Assembly: GCF_016899855.1 (NCBI RefSeq)
Contig: NZ_JACJJG010000009.1
Location: 1 to 59,610 of the forward strand
Reading direction: 5' to 3'
From: Marseilla massiliensis
Lineage (GTDB): Bacteria > Bacteroidota > Bacteroidia > Bacteroidales > Bacteroidaceae
DNA: 59,610 nucleotides
Numbering within the stretch: position 1 is the stretch's first letter; the number at the start of each line of letters is the position of its first letter. The position numbers and the translations under genes were made by a program. Below are positions 45,076 through 53,296 of this stretch, piece after piece. Below the pieces are notes generated by a model. That model worked only from the letters and a program-made list of their open reading frames with translations. It searched no databases and had not been told where the DNA came from.

Positions 45076-46044
45076 ATGATAAAGTTCATAAAGCAGCTTT
45101 TCACCATCAACAAGAAGCCCAAGAAAGGTCTTTTGCCCTTGGAGTGGGTAATGGTAGGCTATCTTGCGCTGACCCTGTTGATAGTTTTCTTTACATACAC
45201 GAAGCTCGAAAACCCCGACGCCATGATTTGGGGACGAATCAGGGTGGCGTTCATTACGGTGGCGATGTGGGCCGTTTACCGCATGCTGCCGTGCCGCCTT
45301 ACGCTCTTCCTGCGCATAACGGTACAGCTGGCGCTGCTCGGATGGTGGTATCCGGATACTTATGAGATTAACCGCATGCTGCCTAATCTCGACCATGTGT
45401 TCGCCCAATGGGAGCAGGACGTGTTCGGCTGCCAGCCCGCCTTGCTGTTCTGCAAGCACATGCCGTGGGCCGTCGTGAGCGAGCTTATGCACATGGGATA
45501 CGCCGCTTACTATCCAATGATTGTGTTTGTGGTGGTATATTATTTCCTGTTCCGCTACAAGGAGTTCGAGCGGGCGTCGTTCGTTGTACTCACGGCGTTC
45601 TTCATTTATTACCTCATATTCATCTTCCTGCCCGTAGCCGGGCCTACGTTCTATTATAAGGCAGTGGGAATAAGCAAGATAACACAGGGTATTTTCCCGA
45701 ACGTTTACGACTATTTCAACTATTACCAGGACTGCCTTACCACTCCGGGATACCAGGACGGACTGTTCTATCACCTTGTAGAGAGCGCCAAGGCGGCGGG
45801 CGAACGCCCCACGGCCGCGTTCCCGAGCAGCCACGTCGGCATAAGTACGGTGCTTATGCTGCTGGCATGGCACACCGGCAACAGGCGCATGTTCTACATC
45901 CTTCTGCCGTTTTATTTCTTCCTCTGCCTGTCTACCGTCTACATACAGGCGCACTACGCTATCGACGTCGTGGCAGGACTCGTGTCAGGCGTGGCGCTGT
46001 ATTACGGCCTCATGGCAGTGTCGAAAGGGATGGTTTCCAAGTAA
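45076..46044 (+). CDS. PAP2-superfamily membrane enzyme (lipid phosphatase/phosphotransferase-like)
   Basis: Predicted to hydrolyse or transfer a lipid phosphate at the inner membrane. Seen: a short basic N-terminus, about six hydrophobic segments, and the last two PAP2 motifs, AAFPSSHVGIS (about 254-264, first catalytic His) and HYAIDVVAG (about 296-304, nucleophile-assisting His and Asp). The first KxxxxxxRP motif of classic PAP2 is not evident, as in the Aur1/Ipt1 (inositolphosphotransferase-like) branch. 322 aa. It follows the SDR gene on the same strand. Substrate unknown. Confidence 0.85.
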   Translation: MIKFIKQLFTINKKPKKGLLPLEWVMVGYLALTLLIVFFTYTKLENPDAMIWGRIRVAFITVAMWAVYRMLPCRLTLFLRITVQLALLGWWYPDTYEINRMLPNLDHVFAQWEQDVFGCQPALLFCKHMPWAVVSELMHMGYAAYYPMIVFVVVYYFLFRYKEFERASFVVLTAFFIYYLIFIFLPVAGPTFYYKAVGISKITQGIFPNVYDYFNYYQDCLTTPGYQDGLFYHLVESAKAAGERPTAAFPSSHVGISTVLMLLAWHTGNRRMFYILLPFYFFLCLSTVYIQAHYAIDVVAGLVSGVALYYGLMAVSKGMVSK

Positions 46045-46051
46045 TTTTTCA

Positions 46052-46233
46052 GGAGTTAAGGAGTTATGTAGTAAAGGAGTTAAGACAAATGACTTGTTAA
46101 GTGAATAATCAATAATGAAAAATGAATAATCAAGTTTGCCTGTTAAGGTAATTAATTCTTCACTCTTCGTTTTTCACTCTTCACTTAACAAGTCATTTGT
46201 CTTAACTCCTTTACTACATAACTCCTTAACTCC
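46052..46233. terminator. 54-bp perfect inverted repeat between PAP2 and DUF4294 genes
   Basis: Arms 46052-46105 and 46180-46233 are exact reverse complements over 54 nt, made of AGGAGTTAAGG/AAAGGAGTTAAG 9-mers followed by ACAAATGACTTGTTAAG. The 74-nt loop continues as an imperfect stem of GAATAATCAA/GAAGAGTGAA motifs. It begins 8 bp after the PAP2 stop. Termination is likely; such a long perfect stem also implies recent origin or active maintenance. Confidence 0.85.
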
Positions 46234-46303
46234 CGAAAATCTCTTTAACTACATTATAATCTACTTTAACACCCATTTCGCAACGTATTTCCCTTAAAAC
46301 CAT

Positions 46304-46311
46304 TATTTTTG
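46304..46311 (+). promoter_or_regulatory. -7 promoter box abutting the DUF4294 start codon
   Basis: TATTTTTG ends 5 nt before the ATG at 46317, so the transcript would begin at or next to the start codon (leaderless), as at recO. Confidence 0.5.
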
Positions 46312-46316
46312 CACCC

Positions 46317-46970
46317 ATGACAAGACTTGTTGCAATCATCATTTGGGTGCTGGCGCTGGCTTTTCCGGCGGCTGCCGCTGCCCAGGCCGGCGGCGGAACT
46401 GACGACGCAAAGCCCGAGGACACGCCTGTAGACATGGACAACCCCACGTTCGTTCCGACCGTGAAGGTAGGCAAAGTGCTTGTTGACGGCGACAGCCTGC
46501 AGTACGTCGAGCTGAACAACGTGTACGTATATCCGCAGCCGACGTTCAAGAACGCCAAGCGGCGCGCCGCGTACAACCGCCTGGTGGCCAACGTTAAGAA
46601 GGTGCTGCCGATAGCAAAGGAGGTGAACAAAATCATCATCGAGACTTACGAATACATGCAGACGCTGCCCAACAAGAAGGCGCGTGACGAGCACATGAAG
46701 CGGGTTGAGGACGACATCAAGCGCCGTTACACACCAAGGATGAAGAAACTGTCGTACTCGCAAGGCAAACTTCTAATCAAACTTGTTTACCGCGAGTGCA
46801 ACTCTTCGGCGTATGACTTGATACGGGCGTTCATCAGTCCTGTACGGGCCGGCTTCTACCAAGCCTTCGCGTGGGCGTTCGGCGCAAGTCTCATGAAGAA
46901 ATACGACCCCGAAAAAACCGACCGACTGACCGAGCGTGTGGTGCTGATGGTAGAGTCGGGACAGCTCTGA
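46317..46970 (+). CDS. DUF4294 family exported protein
   Basis: Function unknown. Seen: signal peptide (LVAIIIWVLALAFPAAAAAQA), an acidic low-complexity stretch, then the family core LNNVYVYPQPTFKNAKRR at about 66-83, long charged helices with LPIAKEVNKIIIETYEYM, and KKLSYSQGKLLIKLVYREC near 140, ending with a hydrophobic FYQAFAWAFGASLM. 217 aa. It follows the 54-bp hairpin and has its own -7 box. Being conserved in Bacteroidetes and exported, it is probably periplasmic. Confidence 0.82.
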   Translation: MTRLVAIIIWVLALAFPAAAAAQAGGGTDDAKPEDTPVDMDNPTFVPTVKVGKVLVDGDSLQYVELNNVYVYPQPTFKNAKRRAAYNRLVANVKKVLPIAKEVNKIIIETYEYMQTLPNKKARDEHMKRVEDDIKRRYTPRMKKLSYSQGKLLIKLVYRECNSSAYDLIRAFISPVRAGFYQAFAWAFGASLMKKYDPEKTDRLTERVVLMVESGQL

Positions 46971-47028
46971 CGCCACACGTCCAGCCACTATCCAAGACCT
47001 CATATATAGCCCGCCGCATGGCCGGACA

Positions 47029-47148
47029 TAACCCTCTGACAACCAGGATATTACCGACAAGCGCGCAAAAGATGGCCTTTTGCAAGGTAAAAGACCGTCT
47101 TTCAGGCTATAAAAGGCCGCCTTTTACAACGCAAGACAAGGCCTTTCA
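47029..47148 (+). repeat. Quadruple-palindrome array I
   Basis: Modules at 47066-47082, 47088-47104, 47110-47126 and 47132-47148. The leader TAACCCTCTGACAACCA is at 47029-47045, its core 30 bp before the first module. It lies in the 436-bp gap between DUF4294 and PCMD genes. The rest of the gap holds an AACTATT/AATAGTT hairpin (about 47342-47364) next to the PCMD promoter. Confidence 0.93.
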
Positions 47149-47367
47149 AAACGCCGTCTGCCAGGCACCAACTATCGACTCACGCCACCACGGAGTAAAA
47201 GCGTACGGCAACATACGTCCTGAAAACGAATATTAAGAGGAATGACAACTGTAGTGAAAAACGGCTAAAACATGGACAAAATGTTCGTTTTCACAAGAAA
47301 TATGTCCGTTTTAACCTTTTCAGGTCAAAAAGAAAGGCAAAAACTATTTTATAATAAATAGTTTTCA

Positions 47368-47375
47368 TACCTTTG
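47368..47375 (+). promoter_or_regulatory. -7 promoter box for the PCMD gene
   Basis: TACCTTTG, 31 bp before the ATG at 47407, immediately preceded by a small AT-rich hairpin that may be an operator. Confidence 0.65.
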
Positions 47376-47406
47376 CAAAGGGTTCAGAAAAAACTTTGTA
47401 ATCGAT

Positions 47407-48366
47407 ATGAAACATGCCTGCAACATCATAACGGCGCTCATAATGACGCTAATGCCGATGGGCGCGGCCGCCACGGAGAAGGAAGTGTACATCTCATACG
47501 GCAACATGGACAGATGGACAATACGCAAAATCCATGAATCCGGAATCATAGGCGGCAACACCAAGACATTGTACGAGATAGGCCCCAACCGCACGATAGA
47601 CGGCAACAAGCCATACGTAAACGGCGGAGGCTCGCCATGGGGCACGTCCAACGTGATGGCAAAGGTAATGGGCGTGGTAAAGACCAACAACTCGGTTTAC
47701 CGCGACAAGCACGGCAACGGATACTGCGCCAAGCTCGTAACGCACATCGAAAGCGTAAAAGTGATGGGGCTCATGAACATGCACGTGCTCGCAGCCGGCT
47801 CAATATTCCTGGGCGACATGCGCGAGCCCATAACCGGAACAAAGGACGGGCCAAAGGCGATGAACAACGGAATACCGTTCAGCGGACACCCAAAAGCCCT
47901 GAGATATGACTACAAGGTAAAGACAACCGGCTCGCCCACACGCGTGAAACAGACCGGATTCAGCAGCAAGAAGACCATAGCCGGCAAGGACTACGCCATA
48001 ACAGTGCTATACCTTCAGAAACGGACGGAGGACAAGAACGGCAACATCACAGCCAAACGGGTGGGCACCGTGGTGGTGAAATACGGCCAAAGCACCAACG
48101 GATGGGTAAACGACGCCACGTACGAAATAATGTATGGCGACATACGCAACAACCCCCACTATGACGCCGCGACGATGGGACTACGCTCGACCGACTACGC
48201 CCGCAACAGCAAAGGCAAGAGCGTACCCGTAAAAGAGACGGGATGGGCCGCCGCTAACGAGAAGCCCACGCACCTGCTCCTACAGTTCTCGTCAAGCCAC
48301 GGCGGAGCATACATAGGCTCGCCGGGCAACACTTTCTGGATTGACAACGTAAGATTGGTTTACTGA
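47407..48366 (+). CDS. Secreted PCMD-domain protein (putative carbohydrate-binding)
   Basis: Extracytoplasmic protein with the PCMD domain (putative carbohydrate metabolism domain), a beta-sandwich family of uncertain role common in Bacteroidales. Seen: signal peptide (IITALIMTLMPMGAAA), then GTSNVMAKVMG, HVLAAGSIFLGDM, GHPKALRYDYKVK near 160, and the closing LLLQFSSSHGGAYIGSPGN with FWIDNVRLVY, all diagnostic of the family. 319 aa with no catalytic motif I recognise. It is followed after 20 bp by the Omp85-like barrel gene, so the two are one operon. Confidence 0.85.
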   Translation: MKHACNIITALIMTLMPMGAAATEKEVYISYGNMDRWTIRKIHESGIIGGNTKTLYEIGPNRTIDGNKPYVNGGGSPWGTSNVMAKVMGVVKTNNSVYRDKHGNGYCAKLVTHIESVKVMGLMNMHVLAAGSIFLGDMREPITGTKDGPKAMNNGIPFSGHPKALRYDYKVKTTGSPTRVKQTGFSSKKTIAGKDYAITVLYLQKRTEDKNGNITAKRVGTVVVKYGQSTNGWVNDATYEIMYGDIRNNPHYDAATMGLRSTDYARNSKGKSVPVKETGWAAANEKPTHLLLQFSSSHGGAYIGSPGNTFWIDNVRLVY

Positions 48367-48386
48367 TAGTAACAAAACAACATATA

Positions 48387-49571
48387 ATGACAAGACTGCT
48401 ACTCGCCGCCTTACTCATGCTTTGCACGGCCAAGGCAGGAGCCGTCACGCCCGTTGGCGAACGACAAGACACGGCAACCATAACTACAGAGCAACAGCCT
48501 GACACGGTAAAAAAGAAAAAAGGACTCATAAACTGGGTGCTCGACTATCTCAACAACACCAACAAGAACAAGAAACACAAGAAGTTCGACTTCAGCGTGC
48601 TGCCCGGACCGCACTTCAGCTCGGACACGGGATTCGGACTTGGCATAATCGGCATGGGCCTTTACCGTCAAGACCGGCGCGACTCGCTGTCGCAACCGTC
48701 CAACGTTTCCATCTTCGGAGACGTCACGACCAAAAGCTCATACACGGTCGGCATATTCGGCACACACATGTTCCCATACGGCAAGGGGCGCATAGAATAC
48801 GAAGTATCGGCCAACTATTTCAAGGAGAAATTCTGGGGAATAGGTTATGAAATGGGTAACGAAGACTCCAACGAGAGCGAGATGACCCGCTGGAAAATAG
48901 ACGCAAAGGCCAACTTCCTGTGGCAAGTGGCACGCAACATTTACATCGGCCCCACGCTGACTTACGACTATGCCTACGCCATGGAGATAGACCGTCCCGA
49001 ACTGTTGGCAGGCATGGACCCGCTCGTATGGAACATCGGAATAGGCGTCACGCTGGCATACGATTCGCGCGACATCATGACACGCCCGACAAAAGGTATC
49101 TACGCCACGGTAACACAGCTGTTCAGGCCGAAGTTTCTTAGCAACGGATACGACTACATAACTACCGACTTCAGGTTCAACACGTACGGCAGGCTATGGA
49201 AAGGAGCCGTAATCGGAGGCGACCTTCGGGGCACACTGAACTTCGGCAACCCGTCATGGGCAATGATGTCGCTGCTTGGCAACTCGTCGACAATGCGCGG
49301 ATACTATAAGGGGAGGTACCGCGACAAGCACAAACTTGAGGCCCAGGTAGAGCTGCGCCAGCACATCTGGCGACGCAACGGAGTAGTAGCCTGGGTGGGA
49401 GTCGGCACGGTTTTCGACAAGTTCAGCTCGATCCACACAGACCGTTTGCTGCCGAACTGGGGCATAGGATACCGCTGGGAGTTCAAGAAAAACGGCAACA
49501 TACGCCTCGACTACGGCTTCGGCAAAAGTGGGATACAGGGCTTCGTGTTCAACATCAACGAGGCTTTCTAA
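48387..49571 (+). CDS. Stand-alone Omp85-superfamily outer-membrane barrel
   Basis: Outer-membrane beta-barrel resembling the C-terminal domain of BamA/TamA. Seen: signal peptide (LLLAALLMLCTAKAGA), a short basic linker (KKKKGLINWVLDY), then alternating beta-strands (GFGLGIIGMGLYR, GIGVTLAYDSRD), the Omp85 RGY-type lid motif in MRGYYKGRYRDKH near 308, and a C-terminal strand ending FNINEAF with terminal aromatic, as barrel-assembly substrates have. 394 aa with no POTRA domain, so it is unlikely to act as a Bam subunit. It is co-transcribed with the PCMD gene; function unknown. Confidence 0.82.
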   Translation: MTRLLLAALLMLCTAKAGAVTPVGERQDTATITTEQQPDTVKKKKGLINWVLDYLNNTNKNKKHKKFDFSVLPGPHFSSDTGFGLGIIGMGLYRQDRRDSLSQPSNVSIFGDVTTKSSYTVGIFGTHMFPYGKGRIEYEVSANYFKEKFWGIGYEMGNEDSNESEMTRWKIDAKANFLWQVARNIYIGPTLTYDYAYAMEIDRPELLAGMDPLVWNIGIGVTLAYDSRDIMTRPTKGIYATVTQLFRPKFLSNGYDYITTDFRFNTYGRLWKGAVIGGDLRGTLNFGNPSWAMMSLLGNSSTMRGYYKGRYRDKHKLEAQVELRQHIWRRNGVVAWVGVGTVFDKFSSIHTDRLLPNWGIGYRWEFKKNGNIRLDYGFGKSGIQGFVFNINEAF

Positions 49572-49665
49572 GCCGGAAAGGCGCCTGTTGCAGGCCGTCA
49601 TATAGCCAACGGCGTCCCAGGCTGCCGCTTATCAACCATCAGACAAACTGTAATCAACCAATAAA

Positions 49666-51366
49666 ATGAAACCCTGCAAGGACATACTGAAGGCCTGCGT
49701 GTCAGCACGCAGCCTCTTTTTTATAACCATATTGGTGCTTGCCCTGCCCAATGTGGCGCTTTGCCTCACCGAGAGAATGGGCCTGATGGCATGCGTTACC
49801 AACGTAGTGCTGCCCGTGGCGGCCGTCTGGCTGCTGATGACCCTCAACCGTTGTCCGGGCAAGATGACGTGGATACTCTTCCTGCTCATCTTCTTCGCCG
49901 CCTTCCAGCTTGTGCTGCTGTACCTCTTCGGGCACTCTATAATAGCCGTTGACATGTTCCTCAACCTCGTGACAACCAACCCTGGAGAGGCTCTCGAACT
50001 CCTTGACAACCTCATTCCGGCGGTAATCGGCGTTGTGGTTGTCTATATTCCGGTACTTGTTTTTGCCGTCGTTTCCATCCGCAGGAAAGACCGCCTGCCG
50101 TGCGACTTCATGCTGCGCCAGCGCCGCTACGCCGCCGTAGGCATTGCCGCGGGCGCCGTATGCCTGGGCGTAACGTACGCAAGCGACAAGGATTATCGTG
50201 CCGAACTGCACCTGTATCCCGTCAACGTGTTCTACAACTTAGGGCTGGCGGTTGAGCGGACATGCGCCACCAACAGCTACGCAGATACCTCGGCAGACTT
50301 CACTTTCAACGCCAAGGCCACCCATCCGGCTGCCGACCGCGAGGTGTACGTCTACGTAATAGGCGAGACCGCGCGTGCATGCAGCTTCAGTCTGTACGGC
50401 TACGGCCGCGAGACTACGCCCATGCTGGCGCACGAAGAGGGAGTAATCGCATTCCCGAAAGCCGTGACACAGTCGAACACTACCCACAAGAGCGTACCCA
50501 TGTTGCTGTCGGCGGCCTCGGCTGAGGACTATGACCGCATATACAAAGAGAAGGGAATAATCACCGCGTTCAAGGAAGCGGGCTTCCATACGGTGTTCAT
50601 ATCCAACCAGTTACCTAACCACTCGTTCATCGACTTCTTCGGCGAAGAGGCCGACCAGTGGGTATTTCTCAAGGAAAGAAAGGGCTACGACCCGTCACAG
50701 GGAGACGAAGCAATGCTGCCCGAGATAAGGAAAGTGCTGGCCGAAGGGCGCCGCAAGGAGCTGATTGTGCTGCATACGTACGGCTCGCACTTCAACTACC
50801 GCGAGCGTTATCCGCGCCAAGCGGCAGCCTTTACGCCGGATGACGCAACAGAGGCGAAGGCAAAGAACAGGGCGTCGCTCGTCAATGCGTACGACAACAC
50901 GATACGTTACACCGACCGCCTGCTGGCCTCGATTATATCAGAACTGCGCGGTACGGGCGCCGTGTCGGCTCTGCTCTACACGTCAGACCACGGCGAAAAC
51001 ATCTTCGACGACAGCCGCCGCCTGTTCCTGCACGCCTCGCCCGTGCCCTCGTATTACGAACTTCACGTACCGCTAATAGTCTGGACGTCAGACGGATACA
51101 GGCAAAGATACGCTACGGTAACGGCCAGTCTCACGGCCAACCGCACCAAACGAATAGCCACGAGCGCCTCGGCGTTCCACACAATGCTGACCATCGCCGG
51201 CATAGACACGCCCCTGCGCAACGACAGCCTCTCGGCAGCCAGCTCCCTGTTTACCGTCAGGCCATACGTTTATCTTAACGACCACAACCGTGCCGTGCCC
51301 GTAACCGGCCTGCTGAGAAGCGAAAAAGACTTTGAGATGTTCAAGGAAAAAGGAATAAACTTATAA
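49666..51366 (+). CDS. Lipid A phosphoethanolamine transferase-like (EptA family)
   Basis: Inner-membrane enzyme that transfers phosphoethanolamine, by family knowledge to lipid A or other envelope glycans. Seen: five N-terminal transmembrane segments (to about 165), then a periplasmic sulfatase-fold domain with VIGETARACSFSLYGYGRE near 233 (metal Glu), the nucleophile candidate Thr in SNTTHKSVPMLL near 270, HTYGSHFNYRERYP near 370, and SDHGEN near 445 (metal Asp and His). 566 aa, standard. It starts 94 bp after the Omp85-like gene and ends at a perfect hairpin. Target (lipid A or another lipid) is unproven; family members affect cationic-peptide resistance. Confidence 0.9.
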   Translation: MKPCKDILKACVSARSLFFITILVLALPNVALCLTERMGLMACVTNVVLPVAAVWLLMTLNRCPGKMTWILFLLIFFAAFQLVLLYLFGHSIIAVDMFLNLVTTNPGEALELLDNLIPAVIGVVVVYIPVLVFAVVSIRRKDRLPCDFMLRQRRYAAVGIAAGAVCLGVTYASDKDYRAELHLYPVNVFYNLGLAVERTCATNSYADTSADFTFNAKATHPAADREVYVYVIGETARACSFSLYGYGRETTPMLAHEEGVIAFPKAVTQSNTTHKSVPMLLSAASAEDYDRIYKEKGIITAFKEAGFHTVFISNQLPNHSFIDFFGEEADQWVFLKERKGYDPSQGDEAMLPEIRKVLAEGRRKELIVLHTYGSHFNYRERYPRQAAAFTPDDATEAKAKNRASLVNAYDNTIRYTDRLLASIISELRGTGAVSALLYTSDHGENIFDDSRRLFLHASPVPSYYELHVPLIVWTSDGYRQRYATVTASLTANRTKRIATSASAFHTMLTIAGIDTPLRNDSLSAASSLFTVRPYVYLNDHNRAVPVTGLLRSEKDFEMFKEKGINL

Positions 51367-51390
51367 GATATAAATTAAAAATCAAGGGCC

Positions 51391-51493
51391 GGGGAATTAA
51401 GAATTAAGAGTTAAGAATTAAGAAAATATGCTTTGCCAAAGATTGCAGCAAAAGTATCTTTCTTAATTCTTAACTCTTAATTCTTAATTCCCC
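51391..51493. terminator. Perfect 35-bp inverted repeat between convergent EptA-like and ferritin genes
   Basis: Arms 51391-51425 and 51459-51493 are exact reverse complements with a 33-nt loop, each iterating AATTAAG/AGTTAAG. It fits a bidirectional terminator. The same core recurs at 53297-53471. Confidence 0.85.
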
Positions 51494-51516
51494 AGCTTTT
51501 GATTCTTAATTAAATT

Positions 51517-52041
51517 CTACTCAGCCGAGCCGCTCAGGGGTGCAGCCTGCGTATAGGTACGTGCTCCAAGCTCCTTGTCGAGCATGTAAATGCCGTAGCC
51601 GTTGTCCTTTATCATCTTGATGTTATCGATGATAGTCTGGGCGTTCTCTTCCTCTTCCACCTGCTCGTCGATAAACCACTTCAGCATGCTTTGCGTTGCA
51701 AAGTCGTTCTTGTCGTGCGTCAGCGCGTACAGGTCGTTAATCATCGAAGTAACCTTCTGCTCGTGCTTGAGCGTGCTCTCGAACACGTCGAGTATGCCGT
51801 CCCACTCTGTCGGAACCTCGGCGATAGGCCTCAGCGTAACTCGGCCGTTGCGTGAGTTGACGTAGTTGAACAGTATCTTGGCGTGGTCTTGCTCCTCCTG
51901 GAACTGTACTTCAAACCAGTTTGCCATACCGGGCTGGCCCGCAGAGTGGCAGTAAGCAGCCATTGAAAGATACAAGTAGGCCGACCACATCTCGGCGTTA
52001 ATCTGCTCGTTGAGAGCCTCTTCAATCTTCTTGTTTAACAT
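51517..52041 (-). CDS. ftnA: Ferritin
   Basis: Cytosolic iron-storage cage of 24 subunits that oxidises Fe(II). Seen: four-helix bundle with ferroxidase Glu17, Glu50 and His53 in EEQDHA, Glu in HEQKVTSMI and EQVEEEENA; 174 aa, nonhaem FtnA-like (no haem-binding Met pattern of bacterioferritin is obvious). The last 12 residues are a small polar tail. A -7 box at 52149-52156 would give a leader of about 100 nt. It is convergent with the EptA-like gene. Confidence 0.95.
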   Translation of the reverse strand: MLNKKIEEALNEQINAEMWSAYLYLSMAAYCHSAGQPGMANWFEVQFQEEQDHAKILFNYVNSRNGRVTLRPIAEVPTEWDGILDVFESTLKHEQKVTSMINDLYALTHDKNDFATQSMLKWFIDEQVEEEENAQTIIDNIKMIKDNGYGIYMLDKELGARTYTQAAPLSGSAE

Positions 52042-52148
52042 AACAGTATATTTTTAAAGTTGATATTCTGCAAAACGGGGAGCAAAAACAGTGCCAACGC
52101 CCTGAGACTGACGTTTTTTCAGCCCCGTGTCAGCACTTGCCGACACTG

Positions 52149-52156
52149 CAAAAATA
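52149..52156 (-). promoter_or_regulatory. -7 promoter box for ferritin
   Basis: Minus strand TATTTTTG, 107 bp before the ATG, implying a long 5' leader. Confidence 0.5.
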
Positions 52157-52343
52157 ATGAAAATATCGCCACGCCGATACCCACGCCCCCGATAATTATC
52201 ATTTATTAGCACTCGCGGGCCATGCCCTCAGCCTGTAAAAACTACACCGCCGGCCATAACGTCGGCCCCGCTGGCCACCCTACTAAAAGGCCAACCGATA
52301 CCCGACATCACGGCTCCGATAAAGCCGTTTATGACCTGCGGCG

Positions 52344-52451
52344 TATTCACTTGATACTCAATACGTTATAAAAGGCCGTCTTTTGGACGCTAAAACACGG
52401 CCTTTTAGCCTGCGATTGATGGCCTTTTGGAAGCCAAAAGACGGTCAATTA
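52344..52451 (+). repeat. Quadruple-palindrome array J
   Basis: Modules at 52369-52385, 52391-52407, 52413-52429 and 52435-52451. The leader TATTCACTTGATACTCA is at 52344-52360, its core 18 bp before the first module. A second near-core (minus strand TTGAATGCCG) lies 41 bp beyond the last. The third module is the reverse complement of the special module shared by E and H, with one difference. It lies in the 447-bp gap upstream of ferritin, otherwise without recognisable features. Confidence 0.92.
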
Positions 52452-52488
52452 GAAAACAAGCAGCCATCCGAGCCGGTGAAACCGGCAT

Positions 52489-52755
52489 TCAATAGATTTC
52501 CGGACAGATATAAAACGTCATGCCTATAACGCCCCAGATAAGCCAAATGACATCAAATACGGCCTCATAATTACGCCATCCTAACTTCCATTTGGCAACC
52601 ATACAGATAGCGACAAGACTTACAAGAAACAACAAAATAAATGAAGATAAAACTAGGACATCATTCTCTTTGGCAATGATTATCACCACCATATTGAATA
52701 TAAGAATGACAGATTGAACGATTTGAGCCCAATCGTAAATCTCTTTTCTGTCCAT
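52489..52755 (-). CDS. Small orphan membrane protein
   Basis: I do not recognise the family. Seen: 88 aa with three hydrophobic segments (VQSVILIFNMVVIIIA, then SSFILLFLVSLVAICMVA, then AVFDVIWLIWGVIGMTFYI), a start MDRKEIYDW and a short acidic end (CPEIY). Base composition is visibly more AT-rich than neighbouring genes, suggesting recent acquisition or an accessory role. It lies after the yqeY terminator, so it needs its own promoter, which I could not identify clearly. ATG at 52755 is the only plausible start. Confidence 0.6.
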   Translation of the reverse strand: MDRKEIYDWAQIVQSVILIFNMVVIIIAKENDVLVLSSFILLFLVSLVAICMVAKWKLGWRNYEAVFDVIWLIWGVIGMTFYICPEIY

Positions 52756-52803
52756 ATCAAATGCCGTTTTGCGTGTTTCGGCTTAACGTTACGAATAAAA
52801 TAA

Positions 52804-52840
52804 TGCCGCATAACGGCTGTGGACAAACCGTTATGCGGCA
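52804..52840 (-). terminator. yqeY terminator
   Basis: TGCCGCATAACGG (52804-52816) pairs perfectly with 52828-52840, loop 11 nt, followed on the minus strand by a T-rich stretch, 8 bp after the yqeY stop. Confidence 0.82.
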
Positions 52841-52847
52841 GTGAATG

Positions 52848-53294
52848 TCAGGCCAGAAGGCGCTTCACGATGGCAGAAATCACGCTGCCGTCGGCACGGC
52901 CAGCCATCTGCTTTGAGGCCATTCCCATCACGCGGCCCATGTCTTTCATGCCCTGGGCGCCGGTCTGGGCGATTATATCCTTAACGGCGGCCTCTATTTC
53001 GGCTTCTGTCAGGGGCTTGGGCAGGTACTCCTCGATTACCGCCACCTGCGCCAGTTCTGCGTCGGCAAGGTCCTGTCGGTTTTGTGCCGTGAACGTGGCG
53101 GCCGACTCCTTGCCCTGCTTTGCCAGCTTAGAGAGCAGCTTCAGGGCCGTTGCGTCGTCGAGAGTGTCGTTAGCTCCGGGCGCCGTTTTTGCCTCTATAA
53201 ATACTTTCTTTATGTTGCGCAAGGTCTCAAGACGTACCTTGTCACGGGCCTTCATGGCCTCCTTGATATCGTTACTTACTTGTTCAAAAAGCAT
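52848..53294 (-). CDS. GatB/YqeY domain protein
   Basis: Small protein homologous to the tail domain of GatB, which contacts tRNA in the amidotransferase. Its free-standing function is not established. Seen: 148 aa, LFEQVSNDIKEAMKARDKVR opening, EEYLPKPLTEAEIEAAV near 86, and the typical close GRADGSVISAIVKRLL. It follows ftsZ by about 180 bp that holds a hairpin, so it may be outside the ftsZ transcript. Confidence 0.9.
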   Translation of the reverse strand: MLFEQVSNDIKEAMKARDKVRLETLRNIKKVFIEAKTAPGANDTLDDATALKLLSKLAKQGKESAATFTAQNRQDLADAELAQVAVIEEYLPKPLTEAEIEAAVKDIIAQTGAQGMKDMGRVMGMASKQMAGRADGSVISAIVKRLLA

Positions 53295-53296
53295 TT

